Shown here: positions 25,329 to 32,683 of the stretch, one piece after another | Position numbering within the stretch: position 1 is the stretch's first letter | Layout of the letters: each line of letters begins with the position of its first letter | Assembly (NCBI GenBank): GCA_964394145.1 | Contig: CAYMVL010000033.1 | Span: forward strand, 62,001 to 126,000 | Reading direction: 5' to 3' | Origin: JAFGBN01 sp964394145 | GTDB taxonomy: Bacteria > Chloroflexota > Dehalococcoidia > GIF9 > AB-539-J10 | DNA: 64,000 nt | Notes under the pieces: model-generated | What the model was told of the DNA's origin: nothing | What the model saw: only the letters and a program-made list of their open reading frames with translations | Database searches by the model: none | Program-made: the position numbers and the translations under genes

Positions 25329-25844
25329 ATGGCGAAGCTGGAAACAGAAATTGCCGGGCTGATAAGGGAATACAGGCACAGAGCAGGGATTTCCTTGACA
25401 ATTGGCACTATAGAGTCGGCTACTGGCGGTAGGATAGCCGATATGCTGACCAACGTTGCTGGCAGCTCCGACTACTTTAAAGGTTCCATTATCTCCTACA
25501 GCAACGAAACAAAGATAGACACCGTTGGCGTGAAAAAGGAAACCATAAAGACTCATGGAGCTGTCAGTGAGCAAACAGCCATAGAGATGGCCCAGGGTGG
25601 CAGGAGGGTGTTAGGTGTAGATCTGTGCGTCTCTGATACCGGAATCGCCGGCCCCTCTGGTGGGAGTTCTGAAAAGCCTGTTGGACTTTTTTATATTGGC
25701 CTGGCAACCGAGCATGGTAGCTTAAGCCAGAGGTATATCTTCCACGGGAATCGAGAGGAAAACAAGCAAAATGCGGCTGAGGCTGCACTGGATATGTTGA
25801 AGCAATGCTTGCTACGGCTGAGCCGGCAGCCTGGTCAGTTTTGA
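25329..25844 (+). CDS. pncC: CinA-family nicotinamide-nucleotide amidohydrolase
   Basis: A ~171-residue single-domain CinA C-terminal family protein (PncC). It has the family markers TIGTIESATGGRIADMLTNV, GSSDYFKGSIISYSNETK, GAVSEQTAIEMAQG, VSDTGIAGPSGGSSEKPVG and LFYIGLA. PncC deamidates nicotinamide mononucleotide for NAD salvage. A GTG nine bases upstream (25320) is an alternative start; the ATG at 25329 was preferred because a TAAAAT box lies just upstream at 25312-25317. It precedes the histidine-phosphatase gene by 19 bases and probably shares its transcript. Confidence 0.88.
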   Translation: MAKLETEIAGLIREYRHRAGISLTIGTIESATGGRIADMLTNVAGSSDYFKGSIISYSNETKIDTVGVKKETIKTHGAVSEQTAIEMAQGGRRVLGVDLCVSDTGIAGPSGGSSEKPVGLFYIGLATEHGSLSQRYIFHGNREENKQNAAEAALDMLKQCLLRLSRQPGQF

Positions 25845-25863
25845 CCGCTTCGGGAACTAAACT

Positions 25864-26496
25864 ATGACAGAACTTATTCTGGTAAGGCACGGAGAGACTG
25901 CGTGGAATGTCGAAGAGATATACAGGGGCAGAACCGACGTAGGTCTGGACGAGGTGGGACTTGAGCAAGCTAAATTGATAGGGAAGTATTTGGGCAATCT
26001 GCAACTCGAGGCTATCTATTCTAGTCCATTGAAGCGGGCTATAGACACGGCGAATGCAGTTGCTCAATACCAAAAAGTTGGCGTAGAAGTTGCCAACGGA
26101 CTTATGGATTTTGATTATGGAGAATGGCAGGGCTTGAGAGCAGAAGAGGTGCAGAAGCTTTACCAAGACCTTCACAGTGAGTGGCATGCTAATCCTGACA
26201 GGGTGAGGATGCCTGGTGGGGAGAGTTTGTCCGATGTGAAGGACAGAGCGGTAGAGGTGGTGAAGAAAGTAGTCTCTGAACATGAGGGAAGCGTGGCTTT
26301 GGTGTCCCACCGCGTTGTGAATAAGGTCTTGATATGCTCTCTACTTGGCCTAGGCAACGGAAGCTTCTGGAATATAAAGCAGGATGTGGCAGGAATCACA
26401 ACCTTCAACTATGCAGGCGGTAGGATTGTCCTGATTAGACATAATGACACTTCACATCTAAGGGGTATGCAGCGATATGTCCTCGAGGATTTTTGA
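25864..26496 (+). CDS. Histidine-phosphatase-family (phosphoglycerate-mutase-like) phosphatase
   Basis: A 210-residue member of the histidine phosphatase superfamily. The catalytic RHGET lies at the N-terminus (LILVRHGETAWN), followed by GRTDVGLDEVGLEQA, YSSPLKRAIDTA, DFDYGEWQG, PGGESLSDVKDR and the second histidine in ALVSHRVVNKVLI. This group covers cofactor-dependent mutases, alpha-ribazole phosphatase and the metal-independent phosphoserine phosphatases; sequence alone does not decide. Its position just upstream of sepS makes an O-phosphoserine substrate worth considering, since SepRS consumes that compound. It follows pncC closely. Confidence 0.88.
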   Translation: MTELILVRHGETAWNVEEIYRGRTDVGLDEVGLEQAKLIGKYLGNLQLEAIYSSPLKRAIDTANAVAQYQKVGVEVANGLMDFDYGEWQGLRAEEVQKLYQDLHSEWHANPDRVRMPGGESLSDVKDRAVEVVKKVVSEHEGSVALVSHRVVNKVLICSLLGLGNGSFWNIKQDVAGITTFNYAGGRIVLIRHNDTSHLRGMQRYVLEDF

Positions 26497-26529
26497 TAGA
26501 CACTCTCGGAAAGCTTTTGGCAAATAGGT

Positions 26530-26535
26530 TATAAT
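26530..26535 (+). promoter_or_regulatory. Putative -10 box of sepS
   Basis: A perfect TATAAT 22 bases before the sepS ATG. Transcription from it would start after the TTG at 26540, which supports the ATG at 26558 as the true start. No good -35 at standard spacing was seen. Confidence 0.4.
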
Positions 26536-26557
26536 TAGCTTGCATAAGAGTTGCGGA

Positions 26558-28096
26558 ATGACAACCTTCAATCTAAGCGAAATCAAGTTGCAAGCTAAGA
26601 ATAGTTTCGCTCAAGCTTGGACTTCCACAGCAAAGCTGATTCCATCTCACACCGAAATGCCACTTGGCAAGAAAGGCAAACCCCACCTCTTGCGCGAATT
26701 GATTCAGAAATCTCGTGATATCCTGCTAAGTCTCGGCTTTGATGAGGTTGAGAACCTTAGCATCCTGCCTGATACTGACGTGGTGAAACAATATGGGCCG
26801 GAAGCCAGGGTTATTCTTGATAGGGCTTTCTACCTTGCTGGACTACCGCGCCCTGATATAGGGCTGAGTTCTAAAAGAATGGCTGAGGTGAAGAATGTAG
26901 CGGGAGAGGTCGACATTGAAGAGCTGCAATCTATTTTAAGGAGTTATAAGCGGGGCGAAATAGAGGCGGATAATCTGATAGAAGAGCTTGTCCTTGGATT
27001 GAAAATTGCTGACTCTCAAGCGACGGAGCTTCTGGACAAGGTTTTCCCTGAAATGAAGAAACTGCATCCCATCCCTTCTGATAAGACGTTGAGGAGCCAC
27101 ATGACGGCTACATGGTTTCACAGCTTAGCCGCATTACAGGATAAAGCGAGCTTGCCGCTTGCTCTATTTTCCGTCGGACCGAGGTATCGCAACGAACAGA
27201 GGGAGGACGCTCATCATTTGCGAGTCCATCACTCAGCATCGATTGTGATTATGGATCCCGAGATGTCGCTGGACGCAGGAAGAAAAATAACTGAGGAAAT
27301 CATGAAAAAGTATGGTTTCTCGGAAACGAAAGTTGTGACGAAGACTGCCACGTCTAAGTACTATGCGCCGGAGCAGGAGGAGGAGGTTTTTGTGCGGCAT
27401 TACGGCGAGTGGCTGGAGGTTGCTGACATCGGTATGTATTCGCCGGTGGCCTTGGCGAATTTCGATATCAAGTATCCTGTGTTTAATGCCGGCTTTGGAA
27501 TTGAGCGGCTAGCGATGATTATATATGGCATAGACGATGTAAGGAAGCTGGCATATCCTCAGTTTTCCATAGCGGAGTATTCTGACGAAGATATAGCCGG
27601 GTCTATCACTTATATAAAGAGTCCCGGGACTGCTAGAGGCAAGAAGATAGCCAAGGCGATTGAGGACACTGCCAGAAAATATAAGGATGAAGTTGCTCCT
27701 TGCGAATTTACCGCTTGGGACGACGGATCTGTAGAGGTGAGGCTTTTGGAGAAAGAAGCGGGGAAGCGCCTAATTGGTCCCGCGGGATTCAATGAGATTT
27801 GCGTTGCCAATGGCGCCATTTATAGTGATATTACACCCTCCGGAGTGTACACGGGGATAAACTACATGCGTGGTATAGCGATGGGTGCTGCAGCAGCTAT
27901 AGAGAGCAGCAATGACAGCGTTATCTATCAAGTGAAGGCAGTAAAGCATCTATCTGACCTCAATTTACAGATTCCAGAATCCATCAGACAACATATCGAG
28001 GGAGAACAGAAGAAGATCGGGGTTGCTGGTGCTGTGTTTGTGGTAATAGAGTCAAGACCTGCAGGAGCGGGAAGTGGCGAAACAAACAGAAAATAA
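26558..28096 (+). CDS. sepS: O-phosphoseryl-tRNA(Cys) synthetase (SepRS)
   Basis: A 512-residue class II aminoacyl-tRNA synthetase of the SepRS family. It charges tRNA-Cys with O-phosphoserine, the first step of tRNA-dependent cysteine formation. Seen: PSHTEMPLGKKGKPHLLREL near the N-terminus; motif 1 LRSHMTATWF (from about residue 178); motif 2 GPRYRNEQREDAHHLRVHH (207-225); MYSPVALANFDIKYPVFN with the catalytic-domain substrate region; motif 3 GFGIERLAMIIYG (312-324). The length is close to archaeal SepRS. It overlaps the SepCysS gene by 23 bases. The pathway is typical of methanogens; bacterial copies are known from some Chloroflexi and Parcubacteria. No tRNA-Cys and no cysS are present in the window. 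The start was chosen from the upstream TATAAT. Confidence 0.93.
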   Translation: MTTFNLSEIKLQAKNSFAQAWTSTAKLIPSHTEMPLGKKGKPHLLRELIQKSRDILLSLGFDEVENLSILPDTDVVKQYGPEARVILDRAFYLAGLPRPDIGLSSKRMAEVKNVAGEVDIEELQSILRSYKRGEIEADNLIEELVLGLKIADSQATELLDKVFPEMKKLHPIPSDKTLRSHMTATWFHSLAALQDKASLPLALFSVGPRYRNEQREDAHHLRVHHSASIVIMDPEMSLDAGRKITEEIMKKYGFSETKVVTKTATSKYYAPEQEEEVFVRHYGEWLEVADIGMYSPVALANFDIKYPVFNAGFGIERLAMIIYGIDDVRKLAYPQFSIAEYSDEDIAGSITYIKSPGTARGKKIAKAIEDTARKYKDEVAPCEFTAWDDGSVEVRLLEKEAGKRLIGPAGFNEICVANGAIYSDITPSGVYTGINYMRGIAMGAAAAIESSNDSVIYQVKAVKHLSDLNLQIPESIRQHIEGEQKKIGVAGAVFVVIESRPAGAGSGETNRK

Positions 28097-29216
28097 ATCG
28101 TTACAAAAACTCACGAATCTGCGAAGGCAACACAAGGGACTTATCAACCTGATGCCTTTGCAGACAGGCGGTCTGCTTACTGAGGCTGCCAGAGAGGCTT
28201 TGATAGAGTTTGGGGATGGATATTCTGTATGTGATTTTTGCCTTGGTAGCTTGTGTGATATGACAAATCCTCCTGTCAGGGAGTTCGTCCATGATTTGCT
28301 ACCCAAATTCCTGGGTTGTGAGGTCGCTACCTTAACCTACGGAGCCAGAGATGGCATATTCATGGTACTGCACTCCGTGGCAAAGCCAGGAGACTTAATT
28401 CTCGTTGACAGTAACCGCCACTATACTACCGCTGTTGCTGCTGAAAGAGCAGGCTTAGGTGTAATTGAAGTGGCTGCATCTGATTATCCCGCATACAGGA
28501 TTGATGTCGATGCTTACATCCCGCTCATAAAGAGCCACAAACCTAAGCTGATGCTGCTGACTTACCCCGATGGTAATTATGGAAATCTGCCTGATGCCAG
28601 AAGGCTGGGAGAAATTGCTCAGGAGTATAACATTCCTTACATACTTAACGGCGCGTATGCGGTGGGTAGAATGCCTGTGAGCATGGATGAGATAGGGGCT
28701 GACTTCATTATTGGCAGCGGGCACAAGAGTATGGCCGCTGCTGGTCCTTCGGGGGTTTTGGGGATGAGGAGGAAATGGGAGAGTAAGGTATTGAGAAAAT
28801 CTCAGGCATACGATAACAAAGACATTGAGCTGCTTGGCTGTAGCTTAAGAGGTGTACCCTTGATAACGTTGATGGCTTCCTTTCCCAGTGTTTCGGAAAG
28901 GGTGCAATGTTGGGATGAGCAGGTATCAAAAGCACAGTGGTTTTCCGGTGAGTTGGGTAAACTGAATTTTCAGCAGTTGGGTGAAATGCCGCATAGACAC
29001 GACTTGCTGCATTTTGAAACACCAGTACTTTACAATATATCCAAGAATGTCCGCGAGAGGGGATATTTCCTATATAAGGAACTGAAGGAAAGAGGTATTT
29101 GGGGACCGCAGCCGGGATTAACGAAAGCTTTCAAAGTGTCTACCTTTGCTGCTGATAAGGAGCAGCTAAATTTTGTTATAGACTCATTCAGAGCAATCTT
29201 AGACAAATATAGCTGA
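28074..29216 (+). CDS. pscS: Sep-tRNA:Cys-tRNA synthase (SepCysS)
   Basis: A 380-residue PLP enzyme that converts O-phosphoseryl-tRNA(Cys) into Cys-tRNA(Cys). Seen: LMPLQTGGLLTEAAREALIE near the N-terminus, the catalytic cysteines C53 and C56 (YSVCDFC), TYGARDGIF, DSNRHYTTA, TYPDGNYGNLPD, the PLP-binding lysine K218 in GSGHKSMAAAGPSGVLG and the third conserved cysteine C256 (ELLGCSLRG). The GTG start has AGGAG six bases upstream inside the end of sepS, so the two are co-translated. There is no N-terminal SepCysE-like extension of note. Together with SepRS it completes the pathway, leaving only the sulfur donor unknown. Confidence 0.93.
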   Translation: MAKQTENKSLQKLTNLRRQHKGLINLMPLQTGGLLTEAAREALIEFGDGYSVCDFCLGSLCDMTNPPVREFVHDLLPKFLGCEVATLTYGARDGIFMVLHSVAKPGDLILVDSNRHYTTAVAAERAGLGVIEVAASDYPAYRIDVDAYIPLIKSHKPKLMLLTYPDGNYGNLPDARRLGEIAQEYNIPYILNGAYAVGRMPVSMDEIGADFIIGSGHKSMAAAGPSGVLGMRRKWESKVLRKSQAYDNKDIELLGCSLRGVPLITLMASFPSVSERVQCWDEQVSKAQWFSGELGKLNFQQLGEMPHRHDLLHFETPVLYNISKNVRERGYFLYKELKERGIWGPQPGLTKAFKVSTFAADKEQLNFVIDSFRAILDKYS

Positions 29217-29301
29217 AGCAGAGCTTCTAGATTCAGAGCACCGAGTCCGAGAGGCTTGAAGATAGCTGTCAGAAAGTGCTATTTAGCACTGAGGAAGTTT
29301 T

Positions 29302-29967
29302 CTAGCTTATTCGTGATGTGAGGAACTGCTGGGAAAGAATACTACGCTTCTGGGCATGCAGATTTTTCAATTGTCTGAGACGTGCTTGGAACTGCTCTGA
29401 GATAATACTATCTATCCTCATGAGCAAAGCATCTTCGCCATTGTCGGAATAGTAATTGCGCCGTCTTCCATCCATCTCAAACCCGTATTTCTCATATAGA
29501 GCTTGAGCTATATGATTGGAAGCCCGCACTTCTAGACTGAGTGTGCTAGCACTTAGTTCTGTGGCCAGGTCAATAATCGAAATCAGTAATGCTTCACCTA
29601 CCCCGAGCTGGCGGAAGCCAGCTCTTACGGCGATCGCGATAATGTGTGCCTCTCTTAACATCAGCCAAAAACCAGCAAAGCCAATGATGTACTCTGAAGC
29701 AACTGTTTCCTCGTTTCCGGAAGCATCGAGACCCAGAATCCGTTTGAACCAGGGTAGTTGTTGCATATTGTCTTGATTAGACTTTGGCAGGAATTCTCTT
29801 TTCGCGTAAGCTACTACATAACGAGCTACAGGATTGCTAAGGTCTTGCTTGTATGAAGCATAAGAGCGGAACATCCATTCGCTGGAAAAGGCCTCACGGT
29901 CTATCTCAGCTACTGGAGCGATATCGCTCTCTTTCATGGGGCGTATTATATAAGCAGCCTTCTTCAA
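29302..29967 (-). CDS. rimI: GNAT acetyltransferase, RimI-like
   Basis: A 221-residue GNAT-family protein resembling RimI, which acetylates the N-terminus of ribosomal protein S18. Seen: YIIRPMKESDIAPVAEIDREAF, SEYIIGFAGFWLMLREAHI, the acetyl-CoA loop GFRQLGVGEALLISI, LSLEVRASNHIAQALYEKYGFEMDGRRRNYY, and EDALLMRI. It is longer than E. coli RimI because of an insert around residues 60-80 and a C-terminal helix. Translation starts at TTG (29967) with no clear ribosome binding site; ATG at 29937 is an alternative. It converges on pscS. Confidence 0.82.
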   Translation of the reverse strand: MKKAAYIIRPMKESDIAPVAEIDREAFSSEWMFRSYASYKQDLSNPVARYVVAYAKREFLPKSNQDNMQQLPWFKRILGLDASGNEETVASEYIIGFAGFWLMLREAHIIAIAVRAGFRQLGVGEALLISIIDLATELSASTLSLEVRASNHIAQALYEKYGFEMDGRRRNYYSDNGEDALLMRIDSIISEQFQARLRQLKNLHAQKRSILSQQFLTSRIS

Positions 29968-30106
29968 CTTGTTTCAATTTTAGCATGAGAGACAATGCCG
30001 GGTATACTAGCTCACAGTGCTACATTTTGGCCTTGACTGACGAACGGTAACCATGTGCTTCGATGAGATTTGTCTTGGATAAAGGCATAATGATAAAGTT
30101 CTGGAT

Positions 30107-31042
30107 ATGGAGCAGACACCCCTTCTATGTGTCCAGATAGCGCCACGTCATCCGAAAGGCTTGATGCTGGCTAATCCCGTTATTATATCTTCTGGCATAT
30201 TTGGCTATGGTATGGAATACAGCCAGCTTATTGATATACAGAAATTGGGAGCCATTGTATGCAAAGGAACTACTCTTATGCCAAGGATGGGTAATAGTCA
30301 ACCGCGTCTAATAGAAACTGCAAGTGGTCTGCTTAATTCTATCGGTCTTGAGAACATCGGCGTTGATGCGTTGGTCAGGGAGAAAGCACCTGCGTGGGCG
30401 AAGTGGCAGGTTCCCGTAATAGTCAATGTCGCCGGTGAAACGATAGACGAATATGTTGGTGTAGCAGGGCGGTTAGAAGGAGTATCAGGCGTAAGCGGTA
30501 TTGAACTGAATATTAGTTGCCCCAATATTTCATCGGGGGGCATGGAGTTTGGAGCTGATCCTAAACTTGCCAAGGAGGTCACCTCAGCGGTTAAGGCGGC
30601 AAGCAGTCTGCCACTTATAGTTAAGCTGAGCCCTAATGTGACTGATATCAAGGCCATTGCTTTAGAGGTAGAAAAGGCAGGGGCCGATGCTATATCTTTG
30701 ATTAATTCAGTGAAAGGCATGGCCGTCAAAATAGATGAAATGAAATCCCGCTCAGGGTGTATTGTAGGTGGACTCTCTGGTCCTGCTATAAAGCCTGTGG
30801 CGCTCTATATGGTTCATGAGGTGGCGAGGAATGTTAATGTCCCGGTAATAGGGTGCGGGGGGATTAGTTCTGCCGAAGATGCGCTCGAGTTTATCATGTG
30901 TGGAGCTACTGCAGTACAGGTTGGAGCAGCCAACCTGTCTAACCCTAGTATAAGTCTTAATATATTAGAAGGCATCGAGCGATTCATGAGGGGTCATGAC
31001 TTGAGTGATGTAAGAGAGATAATTGGTTATTGTCTGAAGTAA
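30107..31042 (+). CDS. pyrD: Dihydroorotate dehydrogenase, class 1B type
   Basis: A 311-residue FMN enzyme that oxidises dihydroorotate to orotate in pyrimidine synthesis. It has NPVIISSGIFGYGMEY, GAIVCKGTTLMPRMGN, IGLENIGVDALV, ELNISCPNISSGGMEFG (class 1 catalytic cysteine region), LIVKLSPNVTDI, GGLSGPAIKP and PVIGCGGISSAEDALEFIMCGATAVQVG. The form resembles PyrD of the NAD-linked class 1B, which works with an Fe-S/FAD subunit PyrK; no pyrK adjoins. It stands alone; a short TATAAT-like element (TAATGA) lies about 30 bases upstream. Confidence 0.93.
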   Translation: MEQTPLLCVQIAPRHPKGLMLANPVIISSGIFGYGMEYSQLIDIQKLGAIVCKGTTLMPRMGNSQPRLIETASGLLNSIGLENIGVDALVREKAPAWAKWQVPVIVNVAGETIDEYVGVAGRLEGVSGVSGIELNISCPNISSGGMEFGADPKLAKEVTSAVKAASSLPLIVKLSPNVTDIKAIALEVEKAGADAISLINSVKGMAVKIDEMKSRSGCIVGGLSGPAIKPVALYMVHEVARNVNVPVIGCGGISSAEDALEFIMCGATAVQVGAANLSNPSISLNILEGIERFMRGHDLSDVREIIGYCLK

Positions 31043-31080
31043 TTCTCTGTGATAGGCTTCTATTTGGCAGCTACGTTCTT

Positions 31081-31471
31081 TTAGAGAAAATCAATGATGT
31101 CGCCAGGTGACATGCCGGGGAGGATCAGAGCTTTCTTGCCTGTTGGCTGCCAAGTTGAGATATCGTTCTCAGGTATTATGCTTCCCGCAATAACTGGCAG
31201 ATGACCAATTACCTTTCGGCTTGTGCCATTGACAAACATAGGGGGATTCTCTGTGAGCGCCGGACTAGATAGACAAGTCAACAACATCTATAGCCTCTTG
31301 AATAGCTGCGCGGGCAATTATATTTGGATTGCGTCCAATACGAGCTTAAGTACTGCCCTAGCGACCTCTCGCAGAGCCCTAGCTAGACCTTTGGCACCGC
31401 CATCGTGGTGGTCCAATCCCGATTTAGCTATAAAGATGCAGACCTTGCCTTCCTTCTGAGCGTTTTCAGCC
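31081..31471 (-). pseudogene. Decayed methylmalonyl-CoA mutase B12-binding (small/C-terminal) domain
   Basis: On the minus strand one frame reads KVCIFIAKSGLDHHDGGAK, GLARALREVARAV; after a frameshift the next frame reads IGRNPNIIARAAIQEAIDVV, DLSI, TAG, SGAHRESPMFVNG, then VIGHLPVIAGSIIPENDIS, ILPGMSPGDIIDFL. The family pattern is KIRVLVAKPGLDGHDRGAKVIARALRD...RQTPE-I-AAIQEDVDV-GLSILSGAH...GGIIP-EDI...FGPGTS-EEIIEF. The cobalamin-binding DxHxxG is altered to DHHDGG. A frameshift and an in-frame stop make it dead. The longest surviving open piece is 31081-31287. No other mutase subunit is nearby. Confidence 0.8.
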
Positions 31472-31610
31472 CTCTAGGTTCATTTGGCAGAGTTCAAGGA
31501 GCACACCCTTGACCGAGGCGCACCTATTCATGTATCAGGAAGCGCTCCCATGAACTCGAGGTTAGGGCCACAAGGAAAGCTAAGCATCGCTGAGCTTAGC
31601 AGGCTTACCA

Positions 31611-32372
31611 CTATTTCCCACTAGGGTTAGCTCTACCCATGAAGGCACCTATCATATCTATGGGTATGGGGAATAGAATCGTATTGGTTCTTTCGGTAGC
31701 AATACCACTCAGTGCCTGCAGGTAACGGAGCTGTATGGCAGCAGGCTGAGAGGAGATAATCTCAGCCGCTTGAGTCAGTTTTTCTGCTGCCTGGAATTCG
31801 CCTTCGGCATGGACGACCTTAGCCCGTCTGTCTCTCTCGGCCTCAGCCTGGGCTGCCATGGCTCTCTTCATCGCGTCTGGCAACTCAACATCTTTGACCT
31901 CAACCATGCTTACCTTTATACCCCAGGGGTTGGTGCCTTCGTCGACTACTATCTGTATCTTCTCATTAAGCATATCCCTATGAGCCAATAACTCATCCAA
32001 TTCTGATTGTCCCACGACATTTCTCAGAGTAGTCTGGGCAAGCAATGAGGTCGCCTTGATATAATCGAGTACCTTTAGAATGGCATCTGCCGCATCAACC
32101 ACACGGAAGTAAATCACAGCATCGACCGTGACGGTGACATTGTCCACTGTCATGCATTCTTGCTGGGGCACATCCATGGTGATTACACGTAGGTCAATCT
32201 TTCTCGCACGCTCAATGAAGGGAATAAGAAAGACAAGTCCGGGACCCCTGAGTCCAACAAACCTTCCAAGGCGAAAAACCCCTGCTCTCTCATATTCCTG
32301 AACGACCTTGATGGCTGCTGACAGTAGTATTATTACAACTACAGCGATAATAAAATAGATAATCCAGCTCAC
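31611..32372 (-). CDS. Slipin (SPFH/stomatin-like) membrane protein
   Basis: A 253-residue SPFH protein: one N-terminal membrane helix (WIIYFIIAVVVIILLSAAI), then the stomatin signature ERAGVFRLGRFVGLRGPGL, LRVITMDVPQQECMTVDNV, TVDAVIYFRV, TTLRNVVGQSELDELL, a long charged helix KRAMAAQAEAERDRRAKV and LRYLQALSGIATERTNTI at the end. Slipins form oligomers on the membrane and pair with NfeD proteins; their stability is controlled by the membrane protease. The ATG overlaps the stop of the small NfeD gene (ATGA), so the three genes form one unit. Confidence 0.92.
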   Translation of the reverse strand: MSWIIYFIIAVVVIILLSAAIKVVQEYERAGVFRLGRFVGLRGPGLVFLIPFIERARKIDLRVITMDVPQQECMTVDNVTVTVDAVIYFRVVDAADAILKVLDYIKATSLLAQTTLRNVVGQSELDELLAHRDMLNEKIQIVVDEGTNPWGIKVSMVEVKDVELPDAMKRAMAAQAEAERDRRAKVVHAEGEFQAAEKLTQAAEIISSQPAAIQLRYLQALSGIATERTNTILFPIPIDMIGAFMGRANPSGK

Positions 32373-32674
32373 TTTGCCTCCTTTATATTAGATTCTCTTG
32401 TCACCCATAATTTCAGTCCTTCTACTCTGGTTATTTTTACTTCCTCGTTGGGTTCTATCTCGCTGCCCTCGGCGATAGCCGTCCAAAGTTCACCTTCAGC
32501 CAGGACTGTGCCCTTAGGGTTAAGTGTTGATTGGGCTACAGCTATCTTGCCTATCATCTCCTCAGCGCCAGCAGTGAGCTTTCGCCTTTGACCTTTAACG
32601 ATAGCATATATGACAAAGATGACAAAAGCGACACCCAAGATTACAGCTACAATAATCGGGCCAGTTATTTCCAT
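32369..32674 (-). CDS. Small NfeD C-terminal-domain protein
   Basis: 101 residues: one N-terminal membrane helix (IIVAVILGVAFVIFVIYAIV) followed by the OB-fold NfeD-C domain (MIGKIAVAQSTLNPKGTVLAEGELWTA, EPNEEVKITRVEGLKLWV). It closely parallels the C-terminal part of the large NfeD protein next door (MLGKLAIAKTSLSPTGTVLAQGELWTA), so a domain duplication is likely. It lies between the large NfeD and slipin genes and presumably binds slipin. Confidence 0.88.
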   Translation of the reverse strand: MEITGPIIVAVILGVAFVIFVIYAIVKGQRRKLTAGAEEMIGKIAVAQSTLNPKGTVLAEGELWTAIAEGSEIEPNEEVKITRVEGLKLWVTRESNIKEAK

Positions 32675-32683
32675 AACAGGGAC

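Noticed and set aside
25564..26310. A 248-codon open frame on the minus strand
   Set aside because: It lies wholly antisense to pncC and the histidine phosphatase, both of which have full motif sets; its translation has no family pattern and is rich in Ser/His/Leu as expected for a shadow frame.
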